Source of the DNA: JAPLFM01 sp964650885
GTDB lineage: Bacteria; Bacteroidota; Ignavibacteria; Kapaibacteriales; UBA2268
NCBI GenBank assembly: GCA_964650885.1
Contig: CAZYXG010000007.1
Span: 1-64,000, forward strand
Direction: 5' to 3'
DNA: 64,000 nucleotides
In this document: positions 8,081 through 16,667 of the stretch, one piece after another
Position numbering within the stretch: position 1 is the stretch's first letter
Layout: each line of letters opens with the position of its first letter
Program-made: the position numbers and the translations under genes
Notes under the pieces: generated by a model
The model's database searches: none
Seen by the model: the letters and a program-made list of their open reading frames with translations, nothing else
What the model was told of the DNA's origin: nothing

Positions 8081-9832
8081 TTAAGCAATTGTATCTTCTT
8101 TCATAAAGCTGCGTTGGTTCAAATAACGTTCAGCAAATTCTTTTTTCATAAATTGTAAGTCAACCAATATGAAGCAATCTATCGAATTACCAAAGTTATA
8201 ATCAACACCAAAATCTAGAAAAGTAACTCCGCCATATTCGCAAATATCTGTGTATTTTCTTAGTAGAACTGGAATTGATAAATTGAAATTGCGAAGTGCA
8301 TTTTTCACATTCTTATAGTCTTCTTCTTGAGAGTTTCCAGTTAATAAATTACAAGCAGTTTTACGTTTTGAATCGGAGGTTACAAACTTATTTTTAGCTT
8401 TCACATAAGAATTCTTATTCAAGTACCATTTTTTGTAGTATTCGAGAATTATAATTTTAGCGTCTGCTGGATAGCTATCGCTTATTGATACTGTACCGTA
8501 AAGATAACGTATTGATGGATTTTCGGAAAGCAAAGCACCAATGCCTTGCCATAAATAATCAAGAGCATTGCTATTCCAATATTTCTGCTGAATAAAACTT
8601 CTACCTACTTCCAAAGATTGCTCTAACAGTGGAACAAAATTATTTTCTATTGTAAATAATTCCGAAGTATAAAGTCCTTGTGTGCCGTAATTCTCTACTA
8701 TTTCTTGGCATATACCAAGTCTATAAGATCCAACTACATCTAAATTATTTTCGTCCCAAAGTATGATGTGTTTGTAATATTTATCATAACTATCTATATC
8801 ACTTTTATTTCCAGTTCCTTCACCAACTTTTCTATAAGTAATTTCTCTTAACCGAGAAATTTCTTTAAGGATTTGATTTGCAGTTGGATACTCACCTAAA
8901 TATATTAGTTTCCCATCTCTTGTCATACCAAGCTTTTTAGTTTGAAGTAGCTCTAGTTTAAGTGATTTAGTTTGAATAGGATGAATGATTGTCTTTTCAG
9001 TTTCAAATATTTCTGGTTTATTTTTTTCAAGATTATATACGTGTTTTTTAAGTAGCTTTGTATTTAATTCTTCACTTAATGGACTCATTTTGAAAACATT
9101 TGCTGAAATCACATTACCAATTGATAATGTAATAGTTTGATTGCGTTGTTTGAACATTTCACTTGAAAGCAAAAAGGTAGCAAAGTTTTTATTTATCCAA
9201 GATGCTATATAGAAAATAAGAGAATTCTTGCCTTTAGTGTGGATAGGCAAAACAGGAACTTGAAAACGTTTAGCTAAACGAACAGCACCTCGCTGCCATT
9301 TTATATCTTTTATTCCTTTGATTGTAAGTCGTGAGACTTCAGCAGCAGGGAAGAAGATTACGGCTTGCTCTTTATTGAGAGCTTCTTCTATTTGTTGCAG
9401 ATTTCGTTTTTGGGCTGAGTGTGAGTATAAATCAAAAGGTAAGAATAAGTTATTTACGTTGTCCAAATTCATAAGCAAATCATTTGTTACAATTTTCACA
9501 TCGCTACGAACTTCGCCAATAGCTCTAACCAATGCCAAACCATCTAATGCACCAAGTGGATGGTTGGATACGCAAATTAGTTTGCCTTCTGCTGGGATTT
9601 TAAATTTGTCTTTTGCGGATAGAAAATATGAAAAATCGAGATATTCGAATAGCTCATCAATAAAATCGAAACCAAATTTATCTTCATTATTGATGATAAA
9701 ACTATTGATTTGATTTACGTGGAAAAGCTTGCTGAGCAAGAAAGTAATAATGTTTTGTATAAACTTTGGGTACTTTTTTTCAAAATTAGGAAGTTTGGAA
9801 ATAAGTAGTTCTTTGAGATTAATTTCTTTCAT
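8081..9832 (-). CDS. olsF: Bifunctional acyltransferase: PlsC-like plus GNAT-like (OlsF type)
   Basis: There are two domains in 583 residues. The N-terminal part (about 80-270) is a PlsC/hemolysin-type lysophospholipid acyltransferase with NHPLGALDG (acyltransferase motif I in its HX5D form) and FFPAAEVSR. The C-terminal part (about 310-520) is an OlsB-like GNAT acyltransferase with YRKVGEGTG and LEVGRSFIQQKYW. This order is that of OlsF, which makes ornithine lipids by N-acylating ornithine and then O-acylating the product, as described for Flavobacterium and Serratia. Homologues may act on other amino acids such as glycine. I place the start at ATG 9832; a longer frame begins with TTG at 9862. 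The gene meets the broken membrane-protein gene end to end (8080/8081). Confidence 0.72.
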   Translation of the reverse strand: MKEINLKELLISKLPNFEKKYPKFIQNIITFLLSKLFHVNQINSFIINNEDKFGFDFIDELFEYLDFSYFLSAKDKFKIPAEGKLICVSNHPLGALDGLALVRAIGEVRSDVKIVTNDLLMNLDNVNNLFLPFDLYSHSAQKRNLQQIEEALNKEQAVIFFPAAEVSRLTIKGIKDIKWQRGAVRLAKRFQVPVLPIHTKGKNSLIFYIASWINKNFATFLLSSEMFKQRNQTITLSIGNVISANVFKMSPLSEELNTKLLKKHVYNLEKNKPEIFETEKTIIHPIQTKSLKLELLQTKKLGMTRDGKLIYLGEYPTANQILKEISRLREITYRKVGEGTGNKSDIDSYDKYYKHIILWDENNLDVVGSYRLGICQEIVENYGTQGLYTSELFTIENNFVPLLEQSLEVGRSFIQQKYWNSNALDYLWQGIGALLSENPSIRYLYGTVSISDSYPADAKIIILEYYKKWYLNKNSYVKAKNKFVTSDSKRKTACNLLTGNSQEEDYKNVKNALRNFNLSIPVLLRKYTDICEYGGVTFLDFGVDYNFGNSIDCFILVDLQFMKKEFAERYLNQRSFMKEDTIA

Positions 9833-9934
9833 ATTTTGCCAAGCAATAATTTTACTTTGCAAAATTGGCGAATTATAATTAAGTTGGAATAAAGTTTGAG
9901 TTAAGTTTAAATGAATATTAAAACTTAATAAATA

Positions 9935-10843
9935 TCACGATCTTGGGTGGTAGCTTTTATGGACTGATTTAATAAAGTCTCTATCCAAGTGAGTATAAAT
10001 TTGAGTGGTCGAAATATCGGAATGACCAAGCATTTCCTGCACAGCACGTAGGTCTGCACCGCCTTCTATCAAATGAGTGGCAAAACTATGGCGGAAAGTA
10101 TGTGGGTGCACATTCTTTTCAATCATTGCAAGCTTGGTATATTTATCAATAAATTTCCAAATGGCCATTCGAGTTAGTTTACCACCTCTCTGATTGAGAA
10201 ATAGAGTTTCATTTAAATTATTTATTTTTATAAACTTTGGTCGAACTTCGGAAATATATTTTGCAATCCATTCGAGAGCAACGCTACCAATAGGAACGAT
10301 TCTCTCTTTGCTGCCTTTGCCAAAAACTCTCACAATTTCGGAATCAATAATTATATCTTTTGCCGAAAGTCCAGTTAGTTCCGATACTCTCAGCCCACAA
10401 GCATACATTACTTCCAATATTGCTTTATCTCTAATTCCAGCTAAAGTAGTTGTATCTGGTGTGGCAAGTATTTTTTCAACTTCCATATAACTTAGAGTGT
10501 CAGGTAGCTTTCTTCCAATTTTTGGAACATCTACTGATTCAGTAATATCTTCTTCAATTTTTTTATTAATTAGCAAGTATTTATAAAATGAGCGAAGAGT
10601 AGATAAATATCTAGCTTTGGAAGTATTGTTGAGTCCAGCTTCGTGTAGCAATACCAAAAATTGAGAAATATCTTCAGCTTTTGCTATTTGAAATGATTTG
10701 ATAGCAGACATAGCTAAAAACTCAGCAAATCTTTTCAAATCGCTTTCGTAGGATTTAACGGTATTTTCGGAAAGTCCTTTTTCAAGAATAAGATAACTTT
10801 TGAAATTTTTAATCTCACGACTAAAAGCTAAATCAATTTCCAT
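9935..10843 (-). CDS. xerD: Tyrosine recombinase XerC/XerD type
   Basis: A chromosome-dimer-resolution recombinase of 302 residues, the normal Xer length. A SAM-like core-binding N-terminus (about 10-92) precedes the catalytic domain with all expected residues: Arg152 (ACGLRVSEL), Lys176 (FGKGSKER), His248 and Arg251 (HPHTFRHSFATH), His274 (LGHSDISTTQIYTH) and Tyr283. No neighbouring transposon or integron features are seen, so a housekeeping XerCD/dif role is likelier than a mobile integrase. XerC and XerD cannot be told apart confidently here. It overlaps the end of the upstream HD-domain gene by 11 bases, which suggests co-translation. Confidence 0.88.
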   Translation of the reverse strand: MEIDLAFSREIKNFKSYLILEKGLSENTVKSYESDLKRFAEFLAMSAIKSFQIAKAEDISQFLVLLHEAGLNNTSKARYLSTLRSFYKYLLINKKIEEDITESVDVPKIGRKLPDTLSYMEVEKILATPDTTTLAGIRDKAILEVMYACGLRVSELTGLSAKDIIIDSEIVRVFGKGSKERIVPIGSVALEWIAKYISEVRPKFIKINNLNETLFLNQRGGKLTRMAIWKFIDKYTKLAMIEKNVHPHTFRHSFATHLIEGGADLRAVQEMLGHSDISTTQIYTHLDRDFIKSVHKSYHPRS

Positions 10844-13058
10844 TAGATTCTACTGTTTTTTCCTTAGGAATTTCTTTGTATTCAACTCTTTGATGCTGCA
10901 AACCAGTCAAATTTTTCACCAAAGTTTGCTGAATGATTTGCAATTCACGAGTTGAAATATTACATTCATCGAACTGCCCATCTTGGAATTTCTCACGAAT
11001 GATTTTATCTACAAGTTCATCAAGTTCTTCCAACGACTTTTTGCCTAATCGAGAAATAGCTTCGGCAGTATCGCAAATCATAATTATTGCAGCTTCTTTT
11101 GTATTCGGCTTAGGTCCAGGATAGCGGAAATCTTTTTCACTTATTTCCTCTCCACTTGCATAAGCTTGTTCAAGAGCTTTTGCATAAAAATGTCGAACAA
11201 GAGTATTGCCGTGGTGATTATTAATAATTTCAATAAGTCTTTCTGGTAATTTGTACTCACGTGCAAGTGTTACTCCATTTGCAACGTGTTCAATAATTAC
11301 GTTTGCTGATTTCTTAGCTGAAATCATATCGTGCTTATTTATTCCAAAATAAATTTGATTCTCAGCAAAATATTCGGGCCGCTCCATTTTGCCAATATCA
11401 TGGAAATAAGAAGCCACTTTCACAAAAGTTTGATTAGCATTTATTGCCGCAGCACATCTCTCTGAAAGCATTGCAAGCGACATAGAGTGTTGATAAGTAC
11501 CAGGTGCAACTTCATTCAATTTTAAAAGTAGTGGATGGTTTAAATTATCAAATTCAAGCAATCGCAAGTCTGTTGCAAAGTTTGTTGTTCTATCAATTAT
11601 TACCAACAAACCGAAAGTAATCAATGGTGAAACTATTGAATTAACAAGTGATATTGTTATTTTTTGAGCAACTATTATCCAGTCGGCATTGCGTTCCAAT
11701 CCAAATGAAATTAATGGAAAAAGAAAGCCAATGAAAATAAAGAATATAGAGCGGAACATTTGGGTTCTGTTCTGTATATCACGCACAGTGTAGGCTGCTA
11801 AAGTACCTGAAAACATCATAATCACAGCTGTGGTATAATCATTTCCTCTAATCCCAGCTATTAGCAATGCCATAGTTACAGTGGCATAAAAGCCAGTTCT
11901 TGAATCGAAAACAATAGCTGCCAACATAGAAAGCGAGGGCAAAAATATCAAGTACTCAAGAGGGAATTCTGTTTTAAATTCAATAGTTAGCCATGAAAGC
12001 AGGGAAGTTATTACCATCATTCCGCAAATCAAGATAAACTGGAAATTATCGTTGAATATTTTCTTTCTAATTTTAACTAAATAGATTACAATGAAAGAGA
12101 ATATCAAACAAACGTGACCAAAGCTACCAATGATTGTAAAGAGAATGTGGCTTTTGTCGCTAAGCTGATATTTTGCACTTAAATATGATTTTAGCTTCAA
12201 AGCGTCATTTTCAGATACTCTTTCGCCACGCTTAATAATCACTTCGCCTTTTTTAATAATGCCCATAGTTTTGGCAACATTATATTTTTCCATTTCCTTT
12301 TGCACATCTGTTTGATCGCTAGAATAAACAAGGTTTGCATTCTTGAAAACTGCGAGAATTTCTTTCGCAACTTGGTTTGGTCTGTCCCTTAGTTTTGTAT
12401 CCAAATATGCTTTTCCTTTTTCAAAGAACTCTTTCGTATCGGTCAAATTTTGTGTTTTTCTATATTCGAGTGTGTTTTGAGTGGAAAGAATAATAACTTC
12501 ATTACTTTTCACATTTTCTTTCTCAATATCTATCAGTCCAGAGTTCAATGTGTTTTTAATAAAAAAGCTAAGTTCATTTTTGATTCTATTTCTTTGGTCT
12601 TGCCCTTCAAAATTGGTAAGTTTGTCGCAAAGCTCAAAGATACTATTTGGAATTAAATTATTTGAAGCATCTCTTTTGCTAGGATTCGTGATTTTTTCAA
12701 GTTCATTTTCAACTAAAGGAATCACATCTTTTTTCTGAATGAAAACTGGAAGAGCTTTGTTTTCAGCTTTTCTTATTTCCGATTCATAAGTTGTGTTGTT
12801 TTTATAAATTGGGAAAGAAACATCAGCTATGAGAGTATTGTTCGACCAAATATAGCCAGGCTCAAGCGAAAAATCCGTACCTTCTGAATGATTATCTTTA
12901 AATTGTAGCACGAAAAATGTGGTACAAATGAGTATAGAAACAAAAAGAATCACAATTTTAAACTTAAGCGAGCGGCTTTCTTCGGCTTCTACTATTAAGT
13001 GCTTTTGTTCTTCTTCTTTTTTCAATTTATCGAATAAAGTTTCTTTATTTTTGTTCAT
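10833..13058 (-). CDS. 7TM-HD phosphodiesterase, PgpH-like
   Basis: Domains in order over 741 residues: a short cytosolic N-terminus, one membrane segment (about 31-48), an extracytoplasmic 7TMR-HDED type domain (about 60-290), seven membrane helices (about 300-490) and an HDIG/HD hydrolase domain (about 515-690). HD-domain metal ligands are visible in YQHSMSLAMLSERC, ASYFHDIGKMERPEYF and the later HHGNT and CDTAEAI segments. PgpH homologues hydrolyse cyclic di-AMP to pApA and so affect osmotic and cell-wall homeostasis. The substrate is inferred from architecture. It is divergent from rsmE (59-base spacer) and leads the two-gene unit with xer. Confidence 0.85.
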   Translation of the reverse strand: MNKNKETLFDKLKKEEEQKHLIVEAEESRSLKFKIVILFVSILICTTFFVLQFKDNHSEGTDFSLEPGYIWSNNTLIADVSFPIYKNNTTYESEIRKAENKALPVFIQKKDVIPLVENELEKITNPSKRDASNNLIPNSIFELCDKLTNFEGQDQRNRIKNELSFFIKNTLNSGLIDIEKENVKSNEVIILSTQNTLEYRKTQNLTDTKEFFEKGKAYLDTKLRDRPNQVAKEILAVFKNANLVYSSDQTDVQKEMEKYNVAKTMGIIKKGEVIIKRGERVSENDALKLKSYLSAKYQLSDKSHILFTIIGSFGHVCLIFSFIVIYLVKIRKKIFNDNFQFILICGMMVITSLLSWLTIEFKTEFPLEYLIFLPSLSMLAAIVFDSRTGFYATVTMALLIAGIRGNDYTTAVIMMFSGTLAAYTVRDIQNRTQMFRSIFFIFIGFLFPLISFGLERNADWIIVAQKITISLVNSIVSPLITFGLLVIIDRTTNFATDLRLLEFDNLNHPLLLKLNEVAPGTYQHSMSLAMLSERCAAAINANQTFVKVASYFHDIGKMERPEYFAENQIYFGINKHDMISAKKSANVIIEHVANGVTLAREYKLPERLIEIINNHHGNTLVRHFYAKALEQAYASGEEISEKDFRYPGPKPNTKEAAIIMICDTAEAISRLGKKSLEELDELVDKIIREKFQDGQFDECNISTRELQIIQQTLVKNLTGLQHQRVEYKEIPKEKTVESNGN

Positions 13059-13117
13059 ATTTGTTTTTCGTTTTTTTAATTAATCTAATTTAAAAAAAAT
13101 AAACCAAAAATATTGCT

Positions 13118-13804
13118 ATGGAATGCTTCTATTTACCTGATTTGAATAAAACATCGAAGGAATTTGTATTTTCTTCAGACGAAATTAACCATTTGAAAGT
13201 GCTAAGAATTGCTAATAACGACATTTGTATGGCTACAAATGGAGCTGGACTTACCTCAATTGGAGTTATTGAAATTCAAAGCAAGAAGTATTTGTTCCAA
13301 CCGAAGGATTATTTCGAGAACTTCGGCGAAATTGATACAAATATAACTGTTGGCTTTGGAGTGCTTTCAATTAAAGATAGAAATGAGTTTTTGATAGAAA
13401 AATGTGTGGAGCTTGGAGTAAATTGTTTTCTTCCACTTGCCACAAGATATGTGCAGAGCAAAGGGATGAATATAGAAAAGTTCCAATTGAAAATTGCTGC
13501 TGCTATGAAGCAAAGTAAAAGAAGTTATTTACCTATAATAAAACCAGTTATTGATTTGAAAAAAATTGATTTCACTGCTTATGATTGTGTGCTTTTAGCC
13601 GATGAAAATGGTGATAAGGAAATAAGTTCAATTTGCAAAAATGTTTTAATTTTAGTCGGGCCAGAGGGTGGCTTCCACGAAAGTGAAGTTGAAATGTTAG
13701 AAAAAATTATTAATTTGCAAAAATTAAATCTTGGACCTAACAGATTAAGAGCTGAAACCGCAGCTATAAATTTGGTTTCAATATATAGACAAAGGTATAT
13801 TTAA
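13118..13804 (+). CDS. rsmE: 16S rRNA m3U1498 methyltransferase
   Basis: RsmE is a SPOUT-fold SAM-dependent enzyme that methylates N3 of U1498 in 16S rRNA. The 228 residues fit the family. The trefoil-knot signature is clear at the C-terminus: LVGPEGGFHESEVEML (about 182-197) and LNLGPNRLRAETAAI (about 205-219). An N-terminal PUA-like domain precedes it (HLKVLRI near residue 25). It starts with ATG, followed 3 bases later by a small uncharacterised gene on the same strand. Confidence 0.93.
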   Translation: MECFYLPDLNKTSKEFVFSSDEINHLKVLRIANNDICMATNGAGLTSIGVIEIQSKKYLFQPKDYFENFGEIDTNITVGFGVLSIKDRNEFLIEKCVELGVNCFLPLATRYVQSKGMNIEKFQLKIAAAMKQSKRSYLPIIKPVIDLKKIDFTAYDCVLLADENGDKEISSICKNVLILVGPEGGFHESEVEMLEKIINLQKLNLGPNRLRAETAAINLVSIYRQRYI

Positions 13805-13807
13805 ACA

Positions 13808-14164
13808 ATGAATTTGAATTGGACGAAATGTAAAGGTGGAGTTTGGTGTGATTTATTCAAATTAAATGTGAATCACCCAACTTTTAGCGAAATGCAAGGA
13901 ATATATATTCTTTGGATAGAAAAAGACAATATTAGAAAAGTTCTAAAAATTGGCTATGGCGTTATGAGCGAAGAGCTGAATAATGCAAAAAATGATTTGG
14001 CAATACAAGCATTTAGATATATTGGCACTCCAATGACCTTTGCTCCTGTTGATGAAGATTTTGCAAATGGAATATTGACTTACTTACATAAAATGGTTGT
14101 CTCTCAAATGTCCAGACCTCCTAAAGAACTAACTCACCCTATAAAAGTAAATTTACCTTGGTAA
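13808..14164 (+). CDS. Small uncharacterised protein with GIY-YIG-like N-terminus
   Basis: This 118-residue cytoplasmic protein has no signal or membrane segment. It opens with WTKCKGGVWCDLFKLN, then MQGIYILWIEKDN and KVLKIGYG, whose GIY and (K)IGYG elements resemble the two strands of the GIY-YIG nuclease fold. The catalytic Arg and Glu of true GIY-YIG nucleases are not obvious, so I do not call it a nuclease. It starts 3 bases after rsmE, so it is co-transcribed. Its function is unknown. Confidence 0.7.
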   Translation: MNLNWTKCKGGVWCDLFKLNVNHPTFSEMQGIYILWIEKDNIRKVLKIGYGVMSEELNNAKNDLAIQAFRYIGTPMTFAPVDEDFANGILTYLHKMVVSQMSRPPKELTHPIKVNLPW

Positions 14165-14178
14165 ACTTTAGTTTGCAA

Positions 14179-15996
14179 CTAGTTAATTCCATCACGTAGT
14201 TTTCTGATTTTAAGTCGTGAACTTTCGCAATAAATTGAGTTTGGATAGTTTCTCAGTAGCTTTGAATAATTTTCAATTGCTTCTGCCTTATTGCCCATAT
14301 TCTCATAAACTCCAGCCAAATAGAATTGAGAATCGTCCACGAAATTTGAAGCAGGGAATTTCAGTTGAAAATCATTCAATTTACTTATTGAATTTAATGA
14401 ATCATCTTGTGCAATATAGATTTTGCATATTTCTAATAAAATAAATTCTCCCAAATCATCTTCTTCATATTGCTTGAATAAGTTTGAATAAAGCTCTAAT
14501 GCTTTTTGTGAATTGCCTGCAATTCGCTCAAAGTCAGCGTTCAAATATAGTTTCAAACCAGTAGTATTTTTCTTATTGCTTGTGATTAGCATTTGCCTAT
14601 GTATTGCATCGTTTGCTACAGAAGAAAGAGTATTTTGCGAAATAAAAGAATAAAGTGAAAAAGCGGAATCAATATTCAATTGGTAGAGCTGAATATCGGC
14701 AAGTCTAAGTTTTGCAGTTTCCACTCTTTCGTCGCTTCGCATATTGCTTTTAACAATTAAATCACTATAAAGAAGGGAAGCTTGATCGAAATTTCGAGCA
14801 AAAAATTCAATATCGCCAAGTAGCAAATTTGCACTCAAAGCAGCATTTGAGTTTTGATATGTCCTTAATAATGTTTGTAAAGTTACTTTTGCTTCATCAT
14901 ATTTTTTTTGTTTCAATTGCAATTGAGCAATTCTATAAAGGCAATCGGAATTTACGTTTGGGTTTGGTGCTTCTTTTAGCACTCTATAGTAACGATCAAT
15001 TACTTCATCAAGTTTTGATTCATTCAGCAATTTACCTTTTTCATACTTAGCTTCCATTATTTGAGCATAACCAAAAAGTGCATTTGGCAGAAAAGCACGC
15101 ATATTTTTGCTATCAATGATTATTTCATAAGCTTTAATTGCAATATCGAATTCCTCATCTTTGCGTGAGATTTCAGCAAAATCAAATAGATAAAAGCCAT
15201 TTGAATTTCTAAGTTTGTCTATTCTGGTAACTACATCGAGTGCTAAATTGAAATTCTTAGTTGTTCGCAAAAGCCAAGAATAAAGCTCTTGAATAAGAAT
15301 ATCTTTATCTTCGGAACTAGCCAATCCTTTCATTTCTTTTAAAATGTAATCCGATGCTTCTTTATTGCTAATTAGTGCAAAAATTCGACCTTGCACCGAA
15401 GGAAGTTCTCTGCGTTTTAGCAAATACTTAATTAGCTCTTCGTAACCATTTTTGTAATCATTAGTAGCTACATAGAGTTTTGTTAGTTCATCGCTAAAAG
15501 CCAGTTCATTGCTGCTTTTGTTTCGCCCAGTTTTTAAAGAGTTTATTGCAAAATCAAATGCTTGCACTTGAGATTGTGAAGTTGCAATTTTTAAATAGTT
15601 TTCATCCAAATCATTTGCAAGTGCTATTGCTTCATTCCAAGAAATTTTTGCATTCTGGAAATCAGCAGTTTTCCATTGCATTTCAGCAAGAATATTGAAA
15701 CTTTCAATATCTTTCTTGCTTTCTAATCTTATTTGAGCAATTTTCAATAATTCTGTGAATTTATTGGTTCGTTTCAGGTTTTTTGCAAGCCCAAAGAAGT
15801 AATTATCGTTTGCTGGCTCATTTTCAAATAAATCTTTGTAGATTCTTGTTGAGTTTTCGTAGTCACCATTGGCTTCGTAGGCCATAGCAGTCTCGAATTT
15901 CCTTTGATTTGCACTTTGTGAGAGCAAGGAAAGATTTAAAATAATTAGTAGTATTGGGATTAACTTCTTCAATTTATTTGTTTTCATTTTCAACAT
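14179..15996 (-). CDS. Exported tetratricopeptide-repeat protein
   Basis: A signal peptide (KKLIPILLIILNLSLLSQS) leads into about 580 residues of helical TPR-like repeats. Examples are AMAYEANGDYENSTRIYKDLFENEP at the start (split here: AMAYEANGDYENS then TRIYKDLFENEP) and a BamD/CpoB-like ending, LAGVYENMGNKAEAIENYS followed by KLLRNYPNS. Such proteins act as periplasmic scaffolds, often for outer-membrane assembly, but no specific role can be assigned. Two ATG starts are possible, 15996 and 15987 (MKTNKLKK); the second gives a standard signal peptide. It is divergent from the SRPBCC gene and convergent with the 118-residue gene (14-base gap). Confidence 0.78.
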   Translation of the reverse strand: MLKMKTNKLKKLIPILLIILNLSLLSQSANQRKFETAMAYEANGDYENSTRIYKDLFENEPANDNYFFGLAKNLKRTNKFTELLKIAQIRLESKKDIESFNILAEMQWKTADFQNAKISWNEAIALANDLDENYLKIATSQSQVQAFDFAINSLKTGRNKSSNELAFSDELTKLYVATNDYKNGYEELIKYLLKRRELPSVQGRIFALISNKEASDYILKEMKGLASSEDKDILIQELYSWLLRTTKNFNLALDVVTRIDKLRNSNGFYLFDFAEISRKDEEFDIAIKAYEIIIDSKNMRAFLPNALFGYAQIMEAKYEKGKLLNESKLDEVIDRYYRVLKEAPNPNVNSDCLYRIAQLQLKQKKYDEAKVTLQTLLRTYQNSNAALSANLLLGDIEFFARNFDQASLLYSDLIVKSNMRSDERVETAKLRLADIQLYQLNIDSAFSLYSFISQNTLSSVANDAIHRQMLITSNKKNTTGLKLYLNADFERIAGNSQKALELYSNLFKQYEEDDLGEFILLEICKIYIAQDDSLNSISKLNDFQLKFPASNFVDDSQFYLAGVYENMGNKAEAIENYSKLLRNYPNSIYCESSRLKIRKLRDGIN

Positions 15997-16064
15997 TTTT
16001 TGATGTTAACTTAGTATTTAAGTAGTTTTTCATATTTTTGAACTCTTCAAAATTACGTGAAAAT

Positions 16065-16667
16065 ATGAACTTAGTTGTAAAATTGTTTAAAATTCTCTTT
16101 GCTCTCTTTGTAATTCTAATTGTCGGGTCAATAATTGTGTCGTTTTTCTTGCCCAACAAGATTAAAGTTTATAAGACGATGAAGATAAATAGCTCGTTTG
16201 CCAAAGTGCAGAATCAAGTGCTTAACTTAAAAAACTGGAATAACTGGAGCGGACTTTCTTTGCTTGATAGCAATGCAAAAGTTATTATCAATCAGAACGA
16301 AAAAGGAGTCGGCTCATATTTAGAAATGAGGTCGGCAAAAAATGGGAATATGATGATTAGTTTTTCTTCTTTCGATTCTTTGATTGGAGTGAAATTTGAT
16401 TATTACTTAGGTTACAAAATTGATACCACTCACAGCACAATTTCTGGCTATATCAATAAGAAGCACGCTTTTAAATCTAATGGAAGTATCACTTATAAGA
16501 ACTTAGGAAACTCTATAGAGGTTTCTAAACTTTATGAAATGAAGTTGGACTGGTTCCCAATAAATAAACTTTTTGGCTTCCTATTTTTGGAACGGCAATT
16601 TAGCGAACAAATAGATATGGAATTGCGTACAATGAAACAATATTTAGAAAGTAATAAAAGTGAATAG
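16065..16667 (+). CDS. Membrane-anchored SRPBCC-fold protein
   Basis: An N-terminal membrane helix (residues 8-29, FALFVILIVGSIIVSFFLP) is followed by a domain of about 160 residues. It has a START/polyketide-cyclase-like pattern: VYKTMKINSSFAKVQNQVLN, then the LKNWNNWSGLSLLD segment near residue 60 typical of the SRPBCC polyketide cyclase 2 family. Such domains bind hydrophobic ligands; the ligand is unknown. I start it at ATG 16065 (200 residues); a TTG at 16038 would add nine polar residues ahead of the helix. The next gene, OstA-like, appears to start directly at its stop codon. Confidence 0.72.
   Translation: MNLVVKLFKILFALFVILIVGSIIVSFFLPNKIKVYKTMKINSSFAKVQNQVLNLKNWNNWSGLSLLDSNAKVIINQNEKGVGSYLEMRSAKNGNMMISFSSFDSLIGVKFDYYLGYKIDTTHSTISGYINKKHAFKSNGSITYKNLGNSIEVSKLYEMKLDWFPINKLFGFLFLERQFSEQIDMELRTMKQYLESNKSE

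Noticed and set aside
9935..10843. Tyrosine recombinase as an integrase of a mobile element
   Set aside because: Length and motifs are of the Xer housekeeping type, it is embedded in an overlapping operon, and there are no attachment-site repeats or cargo genes.
15974..16159. Short minus-strand frame between the TPR and SRPBCC genes
   Set aside because: It overlaps both better-supported genes and has low-complexity basic sequence with no motif.
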